Positions 22,706 through 32,564 of a stretch of DNA of 64,000 bases are shown here, one piece after another. The notes beneath the pieces were generated by a model, which saw only the letters and a program-made list of their open reading frames with translations, had not been told where the DNA came from and did no database searches. The DNA is from Bacteriovorax sp. Lineage in GTDB: Bacteria; Bdellovibrionota; Bacteriovoracia; Bacteriovoracales; Bacteriovoracaceae. Made by a program: the position numbers and the translations under genes. The stretch is from the NCBI GenBank assembly GCA_014377485.1, contig JACMPM010000132.1, positions 95,406-159,405 on the forward strand, given 5' to 3'. The number at the start of each line of letters is the position of its first letter. Position 1 is the stretch's first letter.

Positions 22706-24316
22706 TTATTTTTTTAATCTTTTTATTTTTGCTAAAACTTTATCAATGGTTCTTTTTGATTCCTCAACTTTTAGAAAATATGAAGCTATAAAATAAGTTG
22801 CACCAAAAAAAGAAAAAATTAATACTGCTGAATAGACTGGTCGCATGTGAATGAAGTGTTTTACTCCCAAGCCAACGACTGACGCGATTATCGCACATGT
22901 CCATAAAGAAATTTGATAAGATATTTTCAAACTTGTATCGCCGATCTGTTTGTTAAGTGCGCGTCTGAGTAAATAAAATTCGACCCATCCTGATAACCCA
23001 GCTGAAGCTGTTAGCCCTGCTGTGCCAAAGCTAGCATCAAGACTTAAAAGGCGAGGAAGTGGAAAAGCAAATAAATAACCTAGTGCCGTGGTTAGAAAAA
23101 CGCGAATAAATGCAAATTTTAATGGAGTCTTGGTGTCCTTAAGTGAGTAAAAGGTCGAAGAATATAATCTCCCCATAGTTGAAGCGAGAAGACCAATCGT
23201 TGATCCAATTAAAACCATCCAAACGTAGTTTACATCATTGAGTTTAAATTTTCCCGATTGAAGAATGGCCGCAACCATAATATTGCCCAAAAAAATAAAA
23301 GCACAAACAGAGGGAATAATAAAAAAAGCAATTTTTTTAAGCCCGGCCTCAAGTCTTACTCGAAGAAAACTATTAATCTCTTCTACAGTTCCTTTTATAG
23401 AAGACATTGCAGGTAACTCAGATGCCGAAATGCTCATACCAAAAAGTGAGATTGGTAAAAGATAAAGAGTCTGGGCATATGCAAGCGTAGATACTGCACC
23501 CATTGGAAGAAGACTTGCCAGCATGCTGTCAATATAGGCACTCAATTGAATAACACCTCTTGAGATAACGACTGGAAAAAAATTTCTAATGACGATTCTG
23601 ACATTGGCTATTTTTGTATTGAGAGAAGGTCTAAAATGACCAATGAGTTTTAGCGCTGAAGGAGCCTGAACTGCGAACTGTAAAAAACTTCCTAAAACTA
23701 AACCCCAGGCCAATGTTTCGGCCAGATTAAATTGAGTATTTCCTGAACCAAATAGAAACAAAGTTCCTATCATGGATGCATTCCATATAACTGGAGCGAC
23801 GTAAGAGAGAAAAAATTTGCGATGGCTATTGAGAATTCCTAGACACCAAGCAGACATAACTAATAGACCAGTTCCTGGAAAAATAATTTGAACTATTTTA
23901 ATAGTCAGTAATCTTTTTTCACCCGAAAAGCCTGGAGCAACAATATCGATTAGGAAAGGAGTAAGTAATATTCCAATCATTACGAGTATTGAAATAGTGA
24001 TGAATAATAAGCTTCCAATTATAGAAGCTACACGACTGGCCTCAATATGATTTTCAATATCTTGCTTTTCGTTATGAGATGTTGCAATTAAGTTGGCATA
24101 GACAGGAATAAATGAAGCAGACAAAACGCCTTCTCCAAAAAGGTTTTGCAAAAAATTTGGTATTTTTAAGGCGGCATTGAAAGCGTCACCGGCATCGGAA
24201 TTTCCAAAGAAATGGGCAAAAACTCGGACTCGTACTAAACCGGAAATCCGGCTTAAAAATATTCCAAGACCTACAAGGAAGGCACCACTTTTTTCATTTT
24301 CTTTTTTTTGATTCAT
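22706..24316 (-). CDS. murJ: Lipid II flippase MurJ (MviN)
   Basis: A 536-residue polytopic protein with the MurJ opening: GIFLSRISGLVRVRVFAHFFG, AFNAALKIPNFLQNLFGEG and LSASFIPVYA. SRxxGxxRxxxxA and PNxxRxLxAEGxxxxAFxP are the MOP-family MurJ signatures; the usual Arg in NLFGEG is replaced. About 14 helices follow. MurJ flips lipid-linked peptidoglycan precursor to the periplasmic side and is normally essential. Its upstream neighbours are the flagellar motor genes and a small unknown gene (84 bp gap). marC follows closely. Confidence 0.96.
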   Translation of the reverse strand: MNQKKENEKSGAFLVGLGIFLSRISGLVRVRVFAHFFGNSDAGDAFNAALKIPNFLQNLFGEGVLSASFIPVYANLIATSHNEKQDIENHIEASRVASIIGSLLFITISILVMIGILLTPFLIDIVAPGFSGEKRLLTIKIVQIIFPGTGLLVMSAWCLGILNSHRKFFLSYVAPVIWNASMIGTLFLFGSGNTQFNLAETLAWGLVLGSFLQFAVQAPSALKLIGHFRPSLNTKIANVRIVIRNFFPVVISRGVIQLSAYIDSMLASLLPMGAVSTLAYAQTLYLLPISLFGMSISASELPAMSSIKGTVEEINSFLRVRLEAGLKKIAFFIIPSVCAFIFLGNIMVAAILQSGKFKLNDVNYVWMVLIGSTIGLLASTMGRLYSSTFYSLKDTKTPLKFAFIRVFLTTALGYLFAFPLPRLLSLDASFGTAGLTASAGLSGWVEFYLLRRALNKQIGDTSLKISYQISLWTCAIIASVVGLGVKHFIHMRPVYSAVLIFSFFGATYFIASYFLKVEESKRTIDKVLAKIKRLKK

Positions 24317-24400
24317 ACCTAATTAAAGTCAGATTCACTTGAAAATTCAACAACTTTCTGATTTCTTAAAGATTTGAAATGGGGGAAGGCAAGTCTTTTA

Positions 24401-24661
24401 CTATGAAGCTTTTTTTCCCGACACTTTGAAGTTGATGTAATTGACATAAGAAGGGATGCGGGCTTGAAGAAGATCCCAGACAATCTTTTCATCTAGACCA
24501 TCTATTTTAGCACTCTGAAATAATTGTGCGACTTTTTGATCGAGTATTTCATAGTCAATGGTTAAACGATAAATATGTTCACTTTCAACTAAGGCTTCTT
24601 CGATTTCATCTTTGTATTGAGCGATTAAAGTTTCTAGAAATCCTTCTTTGGTCATGCTCAT
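24401..24661 (-). CDS. Small conserved-looking protein of unknown function
   Basis: An 86-residue acidic, mostly helical protein (MSMTKEGFLETLIAQYKDEI..., ending FKVSGKKAS). The frame extends 10 codons further up, but AAGGAAG just before the ATG at 24661 supports that start. There is no signal peptide, membrane helix or known motif. It sits 68 bp after motB and ahead of murJ on the same strand. Spacing suggests it could share the motAB transcript, but nothing shows a motility role. Confidence 0.6.
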   Translation of the reverse strand: MSMTKEGFLETLIAQYKDEIEEALVESEHIYRLTIDYEILDQKVAQLFQSAKIDGLDEKIVWDLLQARIPSYVNYINFKVSGKKAS

Positions 24662-24729
24662 AAACTTCCTTTGCGGTGAGTGTTTGAGCATTCTTGTCGG
24701 ACTAGGCGAGGGAAAACTTTAGACAGGAA

Positions 24730-25494
24730 TTAAAGATTTTTATGACGGAGAATAAATTCAACCCTTCGATTGACGTTTATGCCCTTGGATTCCTCATCAG
24801 AAGAGCTCACGGTGTTTGATTCAGCAGAGGGCACCAGTTGATCAGGGCGCACTCTAAAGTCTTTAATGAGGGAATTCCTGATAGACATGGCCCTCTTAAA
24901 AGCTAGCTCCCAATTGGCCTGATCTGTTTCACCTTCACCTTTTTCAGTATGGCCAATAATGGATACGGATCCTTCATAATTCTTAAATACGTCAGCAAGC
25001 TTCGCTAAATATTTTTTACCTTCGTAAGAAATTTCTGTCGATCCAAACTGAAAAATAATATTTCCGGGGATTGCAAATTTTAAATACTCTGCTGTGAAAT
25101 CTTCACTAAAAGCGTTGCCATCAAAAAGTTCCGTAACTAGTTTGCTTAAAACTTTATGTTCTTGAAGAAAGACTGGTTTAGGACGAGCAGGTTCAGCGAT
25201 CTCTTTTTCATCGAACTGGCCTTCACCCCCGCTTAAGACTGAGTTGTTTGAATTTGGAGTATTTCCACTTTTCCCAAGAGAGTCACTCCCACCTTTAAAA
25301 ATAGTGACGGTTGTGAAGTAGTTGGCAATTGCTTTTTTAGTTTCTTCGTCAGCACCCATTAGCCACATAACGAGGAAAAAGCACATCATGGCAGTCATGA
25401 AGTCGGCAAAGGCAACTTTCCAGGCACCACCGTGAGCACCGTGGCCGCCTTTATTAATTCTCTTGATTATTATGGGCGCTTTTTCATCGGCCAT
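24730..25494 (-). CDS. motB: Flagellar motor stator protein MotB
   Basis: A 254-residue protein. Residues 27-47 (KVAFADFMTAMMCFFLVMWLM) form the single membrane helix, with D31 as the proton-carrying aspartate. A plug/linker follows, then an OmpA-type peptidoglycan-binding domain (residues about 140-254; FGSTEISYEGKKYL, SIIGHTE, RAMSIRNSLI, NRRVEF). MotB anchors the stator to the wall. The frame opens at a TTG three codons earlier; the ATG at 25494 with GAGGA upstream is preferred. It follows motA by 29 bp. Confidence 0.95.
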   Translation of the reverse strand: MADEKAPIIIKRINKGGHGAHGGAWKVAFADFMTAMMCFFLVMWLMGADEETKKAIANYFTTVTIFKGGSDSLGKSGNTPNSNNSVLSGGEGQFDEKEIAEPARPKPVFLQEHKVLSKLVTELFDGNAFSEDFTAEYLKFAIPGNIIFQFGSTEISYEGKKYLAKLADVFKNYEGSVSIIGHTEKGEGETDQANWELAFKRAMSIRNSLIKDFRVRPDQLVPSAESNTVSSSDEESKGINVNRRVEFILRHKNL

Positions 25495-25523
25495 TATGAA
25501 CAATCCTCATTACTAAGATTTAA

Positions 25524-26381
25524 TTATTTTTTACCCGCGCTTGCCGTAGCTTCATCGACTTCTTTAAAAGTTGGTCTGAATTCAAGAGGTATTGAACGGC
25601 GACCAAATTCAGCACAAACTTTTGCGTTTACACCTTTAGCATAAGCGAGAAGACAGATTTTTGCCGTATTAACAAATTTTGCCTCTTCACCCATGATCGT
25701 TTCAATTTTAGCAACCAGAGGTTGAATATATCCATACGCAATTAAAATACCTAATAATGTACCAACGAGGGCCGCACCAACCGAGTGACCAATTACTTCC
25801 TTACCTTGATCCAGTTTTCCCATGGTAATAACAACCCCGAGAACCGCAGCAACGATACCCAGACCAGGAAAAGCATCCCCAGTACGGTTAAGAGTTGCAA
25901 CAAGGTGATGGTCTGCTTCGTGAACAGAATCTAAATCGGAATTCATTAAATCTTCTAAATCGTATGGAGAAAGGGAAGAAGCTATCTGAACTTTTAGTGT
26001 ATCGCAGATAAATTCTATGGCGTGATGATTGTGTAAAACTGCCGGATAACGTTTGAAAATTTCCGAGGTTTCTGGATTTTCAACATGGGGTTCAATCGAA
26101 ATGGGGTTGGCCGATGCCATCTTGATTAACTCGAACATACACTGAAGCATTTCAATATAAGATTGTTTGCTGACTCCTGATCCTTTTAATATTTGCAACA
26201 TTCGCTGAACGATTTCTTTGAACATATGAGGGCTACCACACATAATTAGCGTACCGAGTGCAGCTCCTCCAATGATAAGTAATTCAAGAGGCTGAATTAA
26301 GGCTGCGATATTACCGCCTTCCAACAGGTATCCCATAACTACGCATATAAGAATAAAGACACCGCCAACAATTGACATCAT
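25524..26381 (-). CDS. motA: Flagellar motor stator protein MotA
   Basis: A 285-residue protein with four membrane helices. The first pair lies near residues 3-20 and 32-50. A large cytoplasmic loop carries charged residues (RTGDAFPG). The second pair is VAAVLGVVITMGKL and GAALVGTLLGILIAYGYIQP. PGLGIVAAVLG holds the conserved proline near the cytoplasmic end of helix 3, used in torque generation. The order motA-motB is standard. TGGAGG precedes the ATG, and a sigma-28-type promoter lies 28-54 bp upstream. Confidence 0.96.
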   Translation of the reverse strand: MMSIVGGVFILICVVMGYLLEGGNIAALIQPLELLIIGGAALGTLIMCGSPHMFKEIVQRMLQILKGSGVSKQSYIEMLQCMFELIKMASANPISIEPHVENPETSEIFKRYPAVLHNHHAIEFICDTLKVQIASSLSPYDLEDLMNSDLDSVHEADHHLVATLNRTGDAFPGLGIVAAVLGVVITMGKLDQGKEVIGHSVGAALVGTLLGILIAYGYIQPLVAKIETIMGEEAKFVNTAKICLLAYAKGVNAKVCAEFGRRSIPLEFRPTFKEVDEATASAGKK

Positions 26382-26408
26382 AAAATAATCCTCCAGAGAA
26401 TTACCTAC

Positions 26409-26435
26409 TTATCGTCGTTGAAAGATAAAGCTTTA
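26409..26435 (-). promoter_or_regulatory. Sigma-28 (FliA)-type promoter for motAB
   Basis: On the minus strand, TAAAGCTT (26435-26428), an 11-bp spacer and GACGATAA (26416-26409) lie just upstream of motA. The enterobacterial FliA consensus is TAAAGTTT-N11-GCCGATAA, so each half matches at seven of eight positions with the exact spacer. Confidence 0.75.
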
Positions 26436-26549
26436 AAATAAGAACAAGGGTTTACAAATTTCAGAATTTATCACGAGTAGCAAACTCGGTTATAGGATAG
26501 AAAAAGCTATTAGTAGACTTTTAGCTGAATCAAAACAAAAATATTTCTT

Positions 26550-27320
26550 ATGAAATCAACATTATCTTTTTCAAGAGGCCTTCAGAAATTTCCTTTAATA
26601 GGTGCACTTTTCGCTCAGATAATAAGTTTGATTTTTATAAAAATATTTATTCAGGCCTTTCATTATAATTTGCCAATCATAGAGTTTGCTTTTATCCAGG
26701 CGGCAGGATCAGCGGTAATTACTCAAACAATATTTAAATTACCAAAATGGTTTCTCTATATTTCAATTCTTTTTCCTATCTTTTTGATTATGGGATTTCA
26801 TTATTTTCATATTTCAAGCTGGATTTATGGTTTTATATTTTTGTTTCTGGCCTTAACTTTCTCACACACATTAAAAGAGCGCGTTCCCCTCTATTTAACA
26901 AATAAAAAAACTCACGATGCACTTAAAAAAATTTTAGCAGAAAATAAGGCAAAAACATTTGTTGATTTAGGTTCCGGCCTAGGCGGCGTAGTTAGAGCAA
27001 TGTCTGAGACAAAAGTAACTTCTGTAGGAGTTGAAACGGCGCCTCTGCTTTGGAGTATTTCGTCGCTTGCCTCATTTATAACTTTTAAAGGAAATATTTT
27101 ACGACAAAATATCTGGAACACAAAGCTAGATGAATATGATGTTGTTTATGCTTTTTTATCTCCGGCGATTATGAATAAATTATATCTCAAAGTGAAATCT
27201 GAAATGAAAACTGGCAATTTATTTGTCTCAAATAGTTTCGAAGTCGAAGGCGTAGAACCCTCTGAAATATGGCAATTAGATGACGATCGGCAAACGATGC
27301 TTTATTTTTATAGAATCTAG
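26550..27320 (+). CDS. Membrane-anchored class I SAM-dependent methyltransferase-like protein
   Basis: A 256-residue protein. Residues about 15-110 hold three or four hydrophobic segments (IGALFAQIISLIFIKIF, FLYISILFPIFLIMGF, FIFLFLALTF). Residues 125-256 are a Rossmann methyltransferase: motif I FVDLGSGLGGVVRAM, acidic VGVETAP after strand 2, and YDVVYAFLSPAIM. This layout resembles membrane-associated methyltransferases of unknown substrate (protein lysine or small molecule). There is no strong ribosome site. It is divergent from motA and convergent with the next gene, overlapping it by 4 bp. Confidence 0.75.
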   Translation: MKSTLSFSRGLQKFPLIGALFAQIISLIFIKIFIQAFHYNLPIIEFAFIQAAGSAVITQTIFKLPKWFLYISILFPIFLIMGFHYFHISSWIYGFIFLFLALTFSHTLKERVPLYLTNKKTHDALKKILAENKAKTFVDLGSGLGGVVRAMSETKVTSVGVETAPLLWSISSLASFITFKGNILRQNIWNTKLDEYDVVYAFLSPAIMNKLYLKVKSEMKTGNLFVSNSFEVEGVEPSEIWQLDDDRQTMLYFYRI

Positions 27321-27937
27321 TCCTCAATCCATTCCACATCGTCGTGGATAGTTACTCCTGAGACAGTGCGTTCTTTTTCTTTTTTAATGAATGGAAAGCT
27401 GACTTGAGTCGTACCTTCAAAAGTCTCTTCAAAGGCGACGGTTATTGTGCGCGGAGCACTCTCCATCAGAGTTTTTAAGTATTGCCCATTTTTTATTGTG
27501 TCTGGAAATGAAGTTTCATCAACTTCTTCCATTTCAATTTCCATCATAGGACGTGATGAAGTATTTTTAACAACTAAAGCTGCCTGAATTTTATCTCTTG
27601 GGATTTCGCTAGTCATATTCCATGAACCCATGTGGAAATAGTCTAAATAGAAAACTGATTTTTCATACTTTAATTTTCTGGGGATCAAAAGGGACTGCAT
27701 AAATTTTCTGGTAGAGGGATCTTTGGCTTTTTTAGCCAGCTTTTCTGCCAAGTGACCGTCTTCTACCCTAATTATATAGGCACCAGGGTTTCTAGTGGAC
27801 TGAAATAAGAGGTATTGAAACCCTATGCTAAAGAGTGTGAAGAGTTTTTGCTGAGGAAGATGGACGTGAACTGCATCGGTCTCGATAAGAGTTTTGACAC
27901 CTTCGTAAAGATCCTGTTTGGTCAGATCGTTGCTCAT
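27317..27937 (-). CDS. Unknown protein, possible PilZ-like beta domain
   Basis: A 206-residue protein without signal peptide or membrane helix. The frame starts 17 codons earlier, but MSNDLTKQDLYEGVKTLIE from the ATG at 27937, with AAAAGG upstream, looks like the true start. It has alternating strand-forming segments (SVFYLDYFHMGSW, IQAALVVKNTSSRPMMEIEMEEVDE, PRTITVAFEETFEG) and an acidic end (DDVEWIED). An early helical region followed by beta segments is vaguely PilZ-like, but neither RxxxR nor DxSxxG is present, so I do not assign it. Confidence 0.5.
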   Translation of the reverse strand: MSNDLTKQDLYEGVKTLIETDAVHVHLPQQKLFTLFSIGFQYLLFQSTRNPGAYIIRVEDGHLAEKLAKKAKDPSTRKFMQSLLIPRKLKYEKSVFYLDYFHMGSWNMTSEIPRDKIQAALVVKNTSSRPMMEIEMEEVDETSFPDTIKNGQYLKTLMESAPRTITVAFEETFEGTTQVSFPFIKKEKERTVSGVTIHDDVEWIED

Positions 27938-28214
27938 AGAAAGTATTACCTTTTTAGAAAAATTATTAATACCGGACTTTTTATCCAAAACTTACACGAG
28001 AAAAAATTTTTAGTGAGTTTTGATGGTCTTGTCAATTTGTTTGTAATGCTTTGAGTTCATAATTAGGTCGAAACTTTTCTTTATTTTTCTGGGGTAGGTA
28101 ATGTGTTCTTCATTGACTCATCTCTCTAAATTTCCTATTATCCGAGCTTAAAAACAATTTTTTAAAATACCTTTTAAATAAACCATTTTTGGTTAAATTT
28201 TTGGAGAATGAATT

Positions 28215-30374
28215 ATGAAACTAATGGGAAGAACCAGAAACATTGGGATCTCAGCTCACATCGACTCAGGAAAAACGACTCTTACAGAGCGTATTCTTTT
28301 TTACTGTGACAAGATTCACAAGATCGAAGAAGTTCGCGGCGGTGGTGCCGGAGCTACTATGGACCACATGGAACTTGAAAAAGAAAAAGGGATCACAATC
28401 ACTTCAGCAGCTACAACTGTTTACTGGAAAGGGATTGATGAAAAAGGAATTACATTTGCTGAAGACATCGACAAAGAATGTCGTATTAATATTATCGATA
28501 CTCCTGGTCACGTTGACTTTACTGTTGAAGTTGAACGCTCACTTCGCGTTCTCGACGGAGCTATCTTAGTTCTTTGTTCAGTTTCAGGAGTTCAGTCTCA
28601 GTCAATCACGGTTGACCGTCAGATGAAGAGATATTCGGTTCCACGTCTAGCTTTCTTAAACAAGATGGACCGTATGGGTGCTAACCCTCATAAAGGGGTA
28701 GCTGCTCTTAAAGAAAAACTTTATCACAATGCCGTTCTTATGCAGCTTCCAATTGGTGCAGAAGAAAACTTCATTGGAGTTGTCGATTTAATTACAAAAA
28801 AAGCTTACTACTTCGACGGAGAAAACGGAGAAAACGTAAGAGAAGCAGAAGTTCCAGCTGATATGGTTCAAGACGTTGAAGACTTCAGAGAAAAACTTCT
28901 CGATAAAGCTTCTGAATTTGACGATATTTTAGTTGAAAAAATTCTTGATGGATTAGACGTATCTGAAGCAGAAATTCATGAAGCAGTTAAAAAAGGTGTT
29001 CGCTCACTAAAATTGACTCCAGTATTTATGGGTTCAGCTTTTAAAAATAAAGGTGTTCAACTTCTTCTTAACGCTGTTGCAAGATACCTTCCTTCTCCAC
29101 TTACTTGTAAGAGACCAATCGCTATTGATAACGATACAAAAGAAAAAATTGAACTCATTCCAGATGCTACTAAGCCACTTGTTTGTATGGCGTTTAAGAT
29201 TACTGACGAGCAATTCGGCCAGTTAACTTACACTCGTATTTACCAAGGGACTTTAAATAAAGGTGACACGATCATCAACACACGTACTAAGAAAAGAGTG
29301 CGCGTTGGTCGACTTGTTCGTATGAACGCTAACGCTCGTGAAAACATTGAAACAGTTGGTCCAGGAGACATCATCGCTATCATCGGTATCGACTGTGCTT
29401 CAGGGGATACTTTTGTTGGTGACGATAAATTAGACCATATTTCATGCGAAGGGATGCATATAGCTGCAGCTGTAATCGAACTTTCGATTTCAGTTAAAGA
29501 TAAAGATCAACAAACTCGTCTTTCAAAAGGTCTTCAAAGATTTATGAAAGAGGATCCAACTTTCCATGTTTTTACAGATGAAGAATCTGCTGAAACAAGA
29601 ATCGCTGGTATGGGAGAGCTTCACTTAGAAATTTACGTAGAAAGATTGAAACGTGAATATAACTGTGACGTTCAAGTTGGTGCACCTCAAGTTAACTATA
29701 GAGAAACAATTCGCCAAGAAGCTAAGTTTGACTACCTTCACAAGAAGCAAACTGGTGGATCTGGTCAATTCGGACAAGTTGTTGGAGTGATCAAGCCATT
29801 ATTAGAAGAAAACAAAGAAGACGAAAAACAAGTTTTCAAATTTTACAACGAAATCAAAGGGGGATCGATCCCTAACGAATTTATTGGTTCATGTGAAAAA
29901 GGATTCAACGACGTTATGGATAAAGGTCCACTCGGAGCTTTCCCTTTAATCAACGTTGAAGTCTACCTTCAAGACGGTCGCTACCATGACGTCGATTCAT
30001 CTGACCTTGCCTTCAGAATTGCTGCGAGAATGGCAATGAGACAAGCGGTTAAAGCTGCGTCTCCAGTTATTCTTGAACCAATCATGAAAGTAGAAGTTGA
30101 AACTCCAGATGAATATCAAGGGGGCGTAATTGGTGACCTTTCTTCTAGAAGAGGGATCATTCAAGCATCAGAATCAAACGATACCGGAGAAGTTACAATC
30201 AATGCTCTGATCCCGTTATCAGAAATGTTTGGTTATTCTACAGTTCTTCGTTCGATGTCGGCCGGTAAAGCGTCGTACACTATGGAATTCGCAAAATATG
30301 CTGAATGTCCAAACAACGTAGCTGAAAAAGTTATTGCAGAAAGAAAAGATAAGCTAGCTGCTCAAGCAGAATAG
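28215..30374 (+). CDS. fusA: Translation elongation factor G
   Basis: A 719-residue GTPase with all five EF-G domains. G1 is AHIDSGKTT (14-22), switch I has [18 protein letters not shown]3 is DTPGHVDFT, and G4 is NKMDRMG. Domain IV/V segments include [40 protein letters not shown] and RRGIIQ. The Ser in AHIDSGKTT is typical of mitochondrial-like EF-G1 lineages, where most bacteria have AHIDAGKTT. EF-G moves tRNAs and mRNA during elongation. It stands alone here, outside a str operon, with a leader of about 280 nt free of genes and its own terminator, so a second EF-G elsewhere is possible. Confidence 0.95.
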   Translation: MKLMGRTRNIGISAHIDSGKTTLTERILFYCDKIHKIEEVRGGGAGATMDHMELEKEKGITITSAATTVYWKGIDEKGITFAEDIDKECRINIIDTPGHVDFTVEVERSLRVLDGAILVLCSVSGVQSQSITVDRQMKRYSVPRLAFLNKMDRMGANPHKGVAALKEKLYHNAVLMQLPIGAEENFIGVVDLITKKAYYFDGENGENVREAEVPADMVQDVEDFREKLLDKASEFDDILVEKILDGLDVSEAEIHEAVKKGVRSLKLTPVFMGSAFKNKGVQLLLNAVARYLPSPLTCKRPIAIDNDTKEKIELIPDATKPLVCMAFKITDEQFGQLTYTRIYQGTLNKGDTIINTRTKKRVRVGRLVRMNANARENIETVGPGDIIAIIGIDCASGDTFVGDDKLDHISCEGMHIAAAVIELSISVKDKDQQTRLSKGLQRFMKEDPTFHVFTDEESAETRIAGMGELHLEIYVERLKREYNCDVQVGAPQVNYRETIRQEAKFDYLHKKQTGGSGQFGQVVGVIKPLLEENKEDEKQVFKFYNEIKGGSIPNEFIGSCEKGFNDVMDKGPLGAFPLINVEVYLQDGRYHDVDSSDLAFRIAARMAMRQAVKAASPVILEPIMKVEVETPDEYQGGVIGDLSSRRGIIQASESNDTGEVTINALIPLSEMFGYSTVLRSMSAGKASYTMEFAKYAECPNNVAEKVIAERKDKLAAQAE

Positions 30375-30384
30375 TTCTTTAAAG

Positions 30385-30410
30385 GCCTCCCATACGGGAG
30401 GCTTTTTTTT
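30385..30410 (+). terminator. Intrinsic terminator after fusA
   Basis: A 7-bp GC-rich stem, GCCTCCC (30385-30391) with GGGAGGC (30396-30402), has loop ATAC and is followed by eight T residues. It separates fusA from the LysR unit. Confidence 0.92.
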
Positions 30411-30465
30411 GTTTATTTTTGAGCGATCATGATAGTATAACCTAATACATCTAGTAGAGGGGCTT

Positions 30466-31371
30466 ATGATAGAAACGTCTCAACTTCAAACTTTAGTGGC
30501 CGTGACCCGTGCAAAAAGTTTTTCTAAAGCTGCCGAGAATCTTGGCGTTACTCAGTCTGCCATTAGCCAAAGTATCAAAAATCTTGAAAGTAAACTTAAT
30601 CTAAAAATATTTAAACGTTCTGGAAAAAATGTAGTGCTCACTCCCGAAGGTGAGAGACTATATCAATTCGGATCACATTTTATTTCTGAGATGAAAGACA
30701 CTCTTGATGATCTTCAAAGTGATAAAAATACTATGCGAGGAAAAGTTCGCATTGGAACTCTTACAGGAATAGGGAAGAGTTGGCTGGCCCATGAAATCGT
30801 AGTGTATGCCAAAGAGAACCCAGACCTAAGATTGAGTGTGCGTATGGGGCATCAAGAAGAGTTGCTCGCAGATTTTGAAAACAATTTACTGGATATTTTA
30901 GTGCTTCCGGAAGATGAACTTCCCAATCATGGAGAGCGTGAATTTTTTCTTGAAGAAAAATCAACGTTAGTTTTTCCAAAAGACCATAAAGATTTTAATT
31001 TTAAAACCAAGCTTTCACTCGCTAAACTTGAAGAGTTGCCAACTATATTATTTGAAAAAGATGACCATCTCTTTTTTAAATGGTGTCGCTCTAAATTTAA
31101 ATCGACGCCCAAAAAAATGAATGTATGTTTTACTGTTAACTCTCACGGACATATGCTTCAAGCCGTCTACGAAGGCTTAGGTATTGCAGTTGTTCCCAAT
31201 CATGTATTAAATCGTTCTTTTTTCAAAGATAAGGTATCAACTCTCGGCGGAGAGTTTGAAGTTCCAAGCGGAAAACTTTATATTGTTTATCAGAAAGAAT
31301 CAGAAAATCTTCTTCGTATAAAAAATACGATAGACCGTCTTCTTTCACAACGTGATACTTTTAAAATATGA
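30466..31371 (+). CDS. LysR-family transcriptional regulator
   Basis: A 301-residue protein. Its N-terminal winged helix (residues 1-65) reads LQTLVAVTRAKSFSKAAENLGVTQSAISQSIKNLE, then KIFKRSGKNVVLTPEGERL. A periplasmic-binding-like effector domain covers about 90-300 (GKVRIGTLTGIGKSWLA, VNSHGHMLQAVYEGLGIAVVPNHV). AGAGGGG precedes the ATG. LysR proteins usually control a divergent or nearby gene with a small-molecule inducer; here the only close partner is the CCA-transferase-like gene that overlaps it by 4 bp. The target is unknown. Confidence 0.95.
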   Translation: MIETSQLQTLVAVTRAKSFSKAAENLGVTQSAISQSIKNLESKLNLKIFKRSGKNVVLTPEGERLYQFGSHFISEMKDTLDDLQSDKNTMRGKVRIGTLTGIGKSWLAHEIVVYAKENPDLRLSVRMGHQEELLADFENNLLDILVLPEDELPNHGEREFFLEEKSTLVFPKDHKDFNFKTKLSLAKLEELPTILFEKDDHLFFKWCRSKFKSTPKKMNVCFTVNSHGHMLQAVYEGLGIAVVPNHVLNRSFFKDKVSTLGGEFEVPSGKLYIVYQKESENLLRIKNTIDRLLSQRDTFKI

Positions 31372-32564
31372 TTACTGAACATTTATCTCCTGAAATTCGC
31401 CAATTTTTAGAAGAGCTTGAGGCTCTTGGTTTTTCATTATGTCTAGTTGGTGGGATTACCAGGGATTATTTTTTTGCCAATAATTTTGGCTTTGATTTAG
31501 ATTTTGAAATTAGACCAACCCGAAATTTAGATATTTCCACAGATGCCTGGCCAATTTATTATAAAAAAATCCATCGCTTTTTTAGCGAGAAGAAACTCAA
31601 TTTTTCTGAATTGCCTTATTTAATTACTAGAATTCGCTATGCGGATAAAAACTTTGAATTTTCTTCGCCGAGAACTGAAGTTGATCTTCCCGGTAATTTT
31701 ACTCATCATCATTTTCAAGCAAAGCTTGATCCAAAGTTATCTTATGATATTTCTTTTAAAAGAAGAGATTTAACAATTAATGCAATTGGTATTGAGTTGG
31801 ATTTAAATTCACCTGAATCTGAAAAAATTATTGATCCATTTAATGGAATGGATGACTTAAGAAATGGGATCTTGAGAAATATTTCAGATGATTTTTTCCT
31901 CGATTCAGTTCGTTTTTTGCGCTTGATTCGTTTTAAGTTAAAATTTGAGAAATTTTTTATTGAAGAAAAACTTTTATCTAAACTTTATCTTTTTAACCTT
32001 TCCGAACTTTCGATTCACCATTTTAAAGAAGAACTTTTTAAATCTCGACCTGGAGAATTTTTAAATTTCTTTTCACTGTTAGTAAAATCAAAAAAAATAG
32101 TGATTCCGGACGATTTTAAAATTTGGATAAAGTATACTTTTCCAGTTTCAGTTTCAACCAAAGAAGAAATCCTGGCATATGTCTTCTTTCAAGATGAGAA
32201 TGATGCTCACAAAGTTTCAATGTTTTTTTCAATGCCTGAAAAAAAGTTAAAAGATTTAAAATCGTTTTTTCGTTCTTACGAAGAAGTTTTGCGAATGAAC
32301 AAGCAGGATTTCTTAGAAATCCTGGCCCAACCTGTTCAAGCAGCATTAAAGAATGAACTATTTAAAGACTTAAAAAATTTAGAAGAAAAAAAAGAATGGA
32401 GATTCATTTTAAATTTAAAACCTGGATCTAAAGAATTATTGATTGATTTGAACCATTGGAAAAATGTGTCAGTAAGTTCAACTGAACTCAGTTCAATTGA
32501 TGCACCATTGCGCTCTTATTACCAATATTTTAAAACACTAAAAAAGATTTTTTTAAATGATTGA
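31368..32564 (+). CDS. CCA tRNA nucleotidyltransferase / poly(A) polymerase-like protein
   Basis: A 398-residue protein with class II nucleotidyltransferase features. LVGGITRDYFF is the nucleotide-binding GG, FDLDFEI provides the metal-binding D-x-D, SFKRRDLTINAIGI is the RRD motif, and IIDPFNGMDDLRNGILRNI and FLDSVRFLRLIRF follow, as in CCA-adding enzymes and poly(A) polymerase I. The C-terminal half is diverged and AT-rich. It could maintain tRNA CCA ends or add A tails. It starts inside the LysR stop (ATGA) and its last 8 bp overlap the acetyltransferase, so translation is probably coupled. Confidence 0.87.
   Translation: MITEHLSPEIRQFLEELEALGFSLCLVGGITRDYFFANNFGFDLDFEIRPTRNLDISTDAWPIYYKKIHRFFSEKKLNFSELPYLITRIRYADKNFEFSSPRTEVDLPGNFTHHHFQAKLDPKLSYDISFKRRDLTINAIGIELDLNSPESEKIIDPFNGMDDLRNGILRNISDDFFLDSVRFLRLIRFKLKFEKFFIEEKLLSKLYLFNLSELSIHHFKEELFKSRPGEFLNFFSLLVKSKKIVIPDDFKIWIKYTFPVSVSTKEEILAYVFFQDENDAHKVSMFFSMPEKKLKDLKSFFRSYEEVLRMNKQDFLEILAQPVQAALKNELFKDLKNLEEKKEWRFILNLKPGSKELLIDLNHWKNVSVSSTELSSIDAPLRSYYQYFKTLKKIFLND

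Noticed and set aside
27317..27937. PilZ domain in the unknown gene
   Set aside because: Neither RxxxR nor DxSxxG is present.
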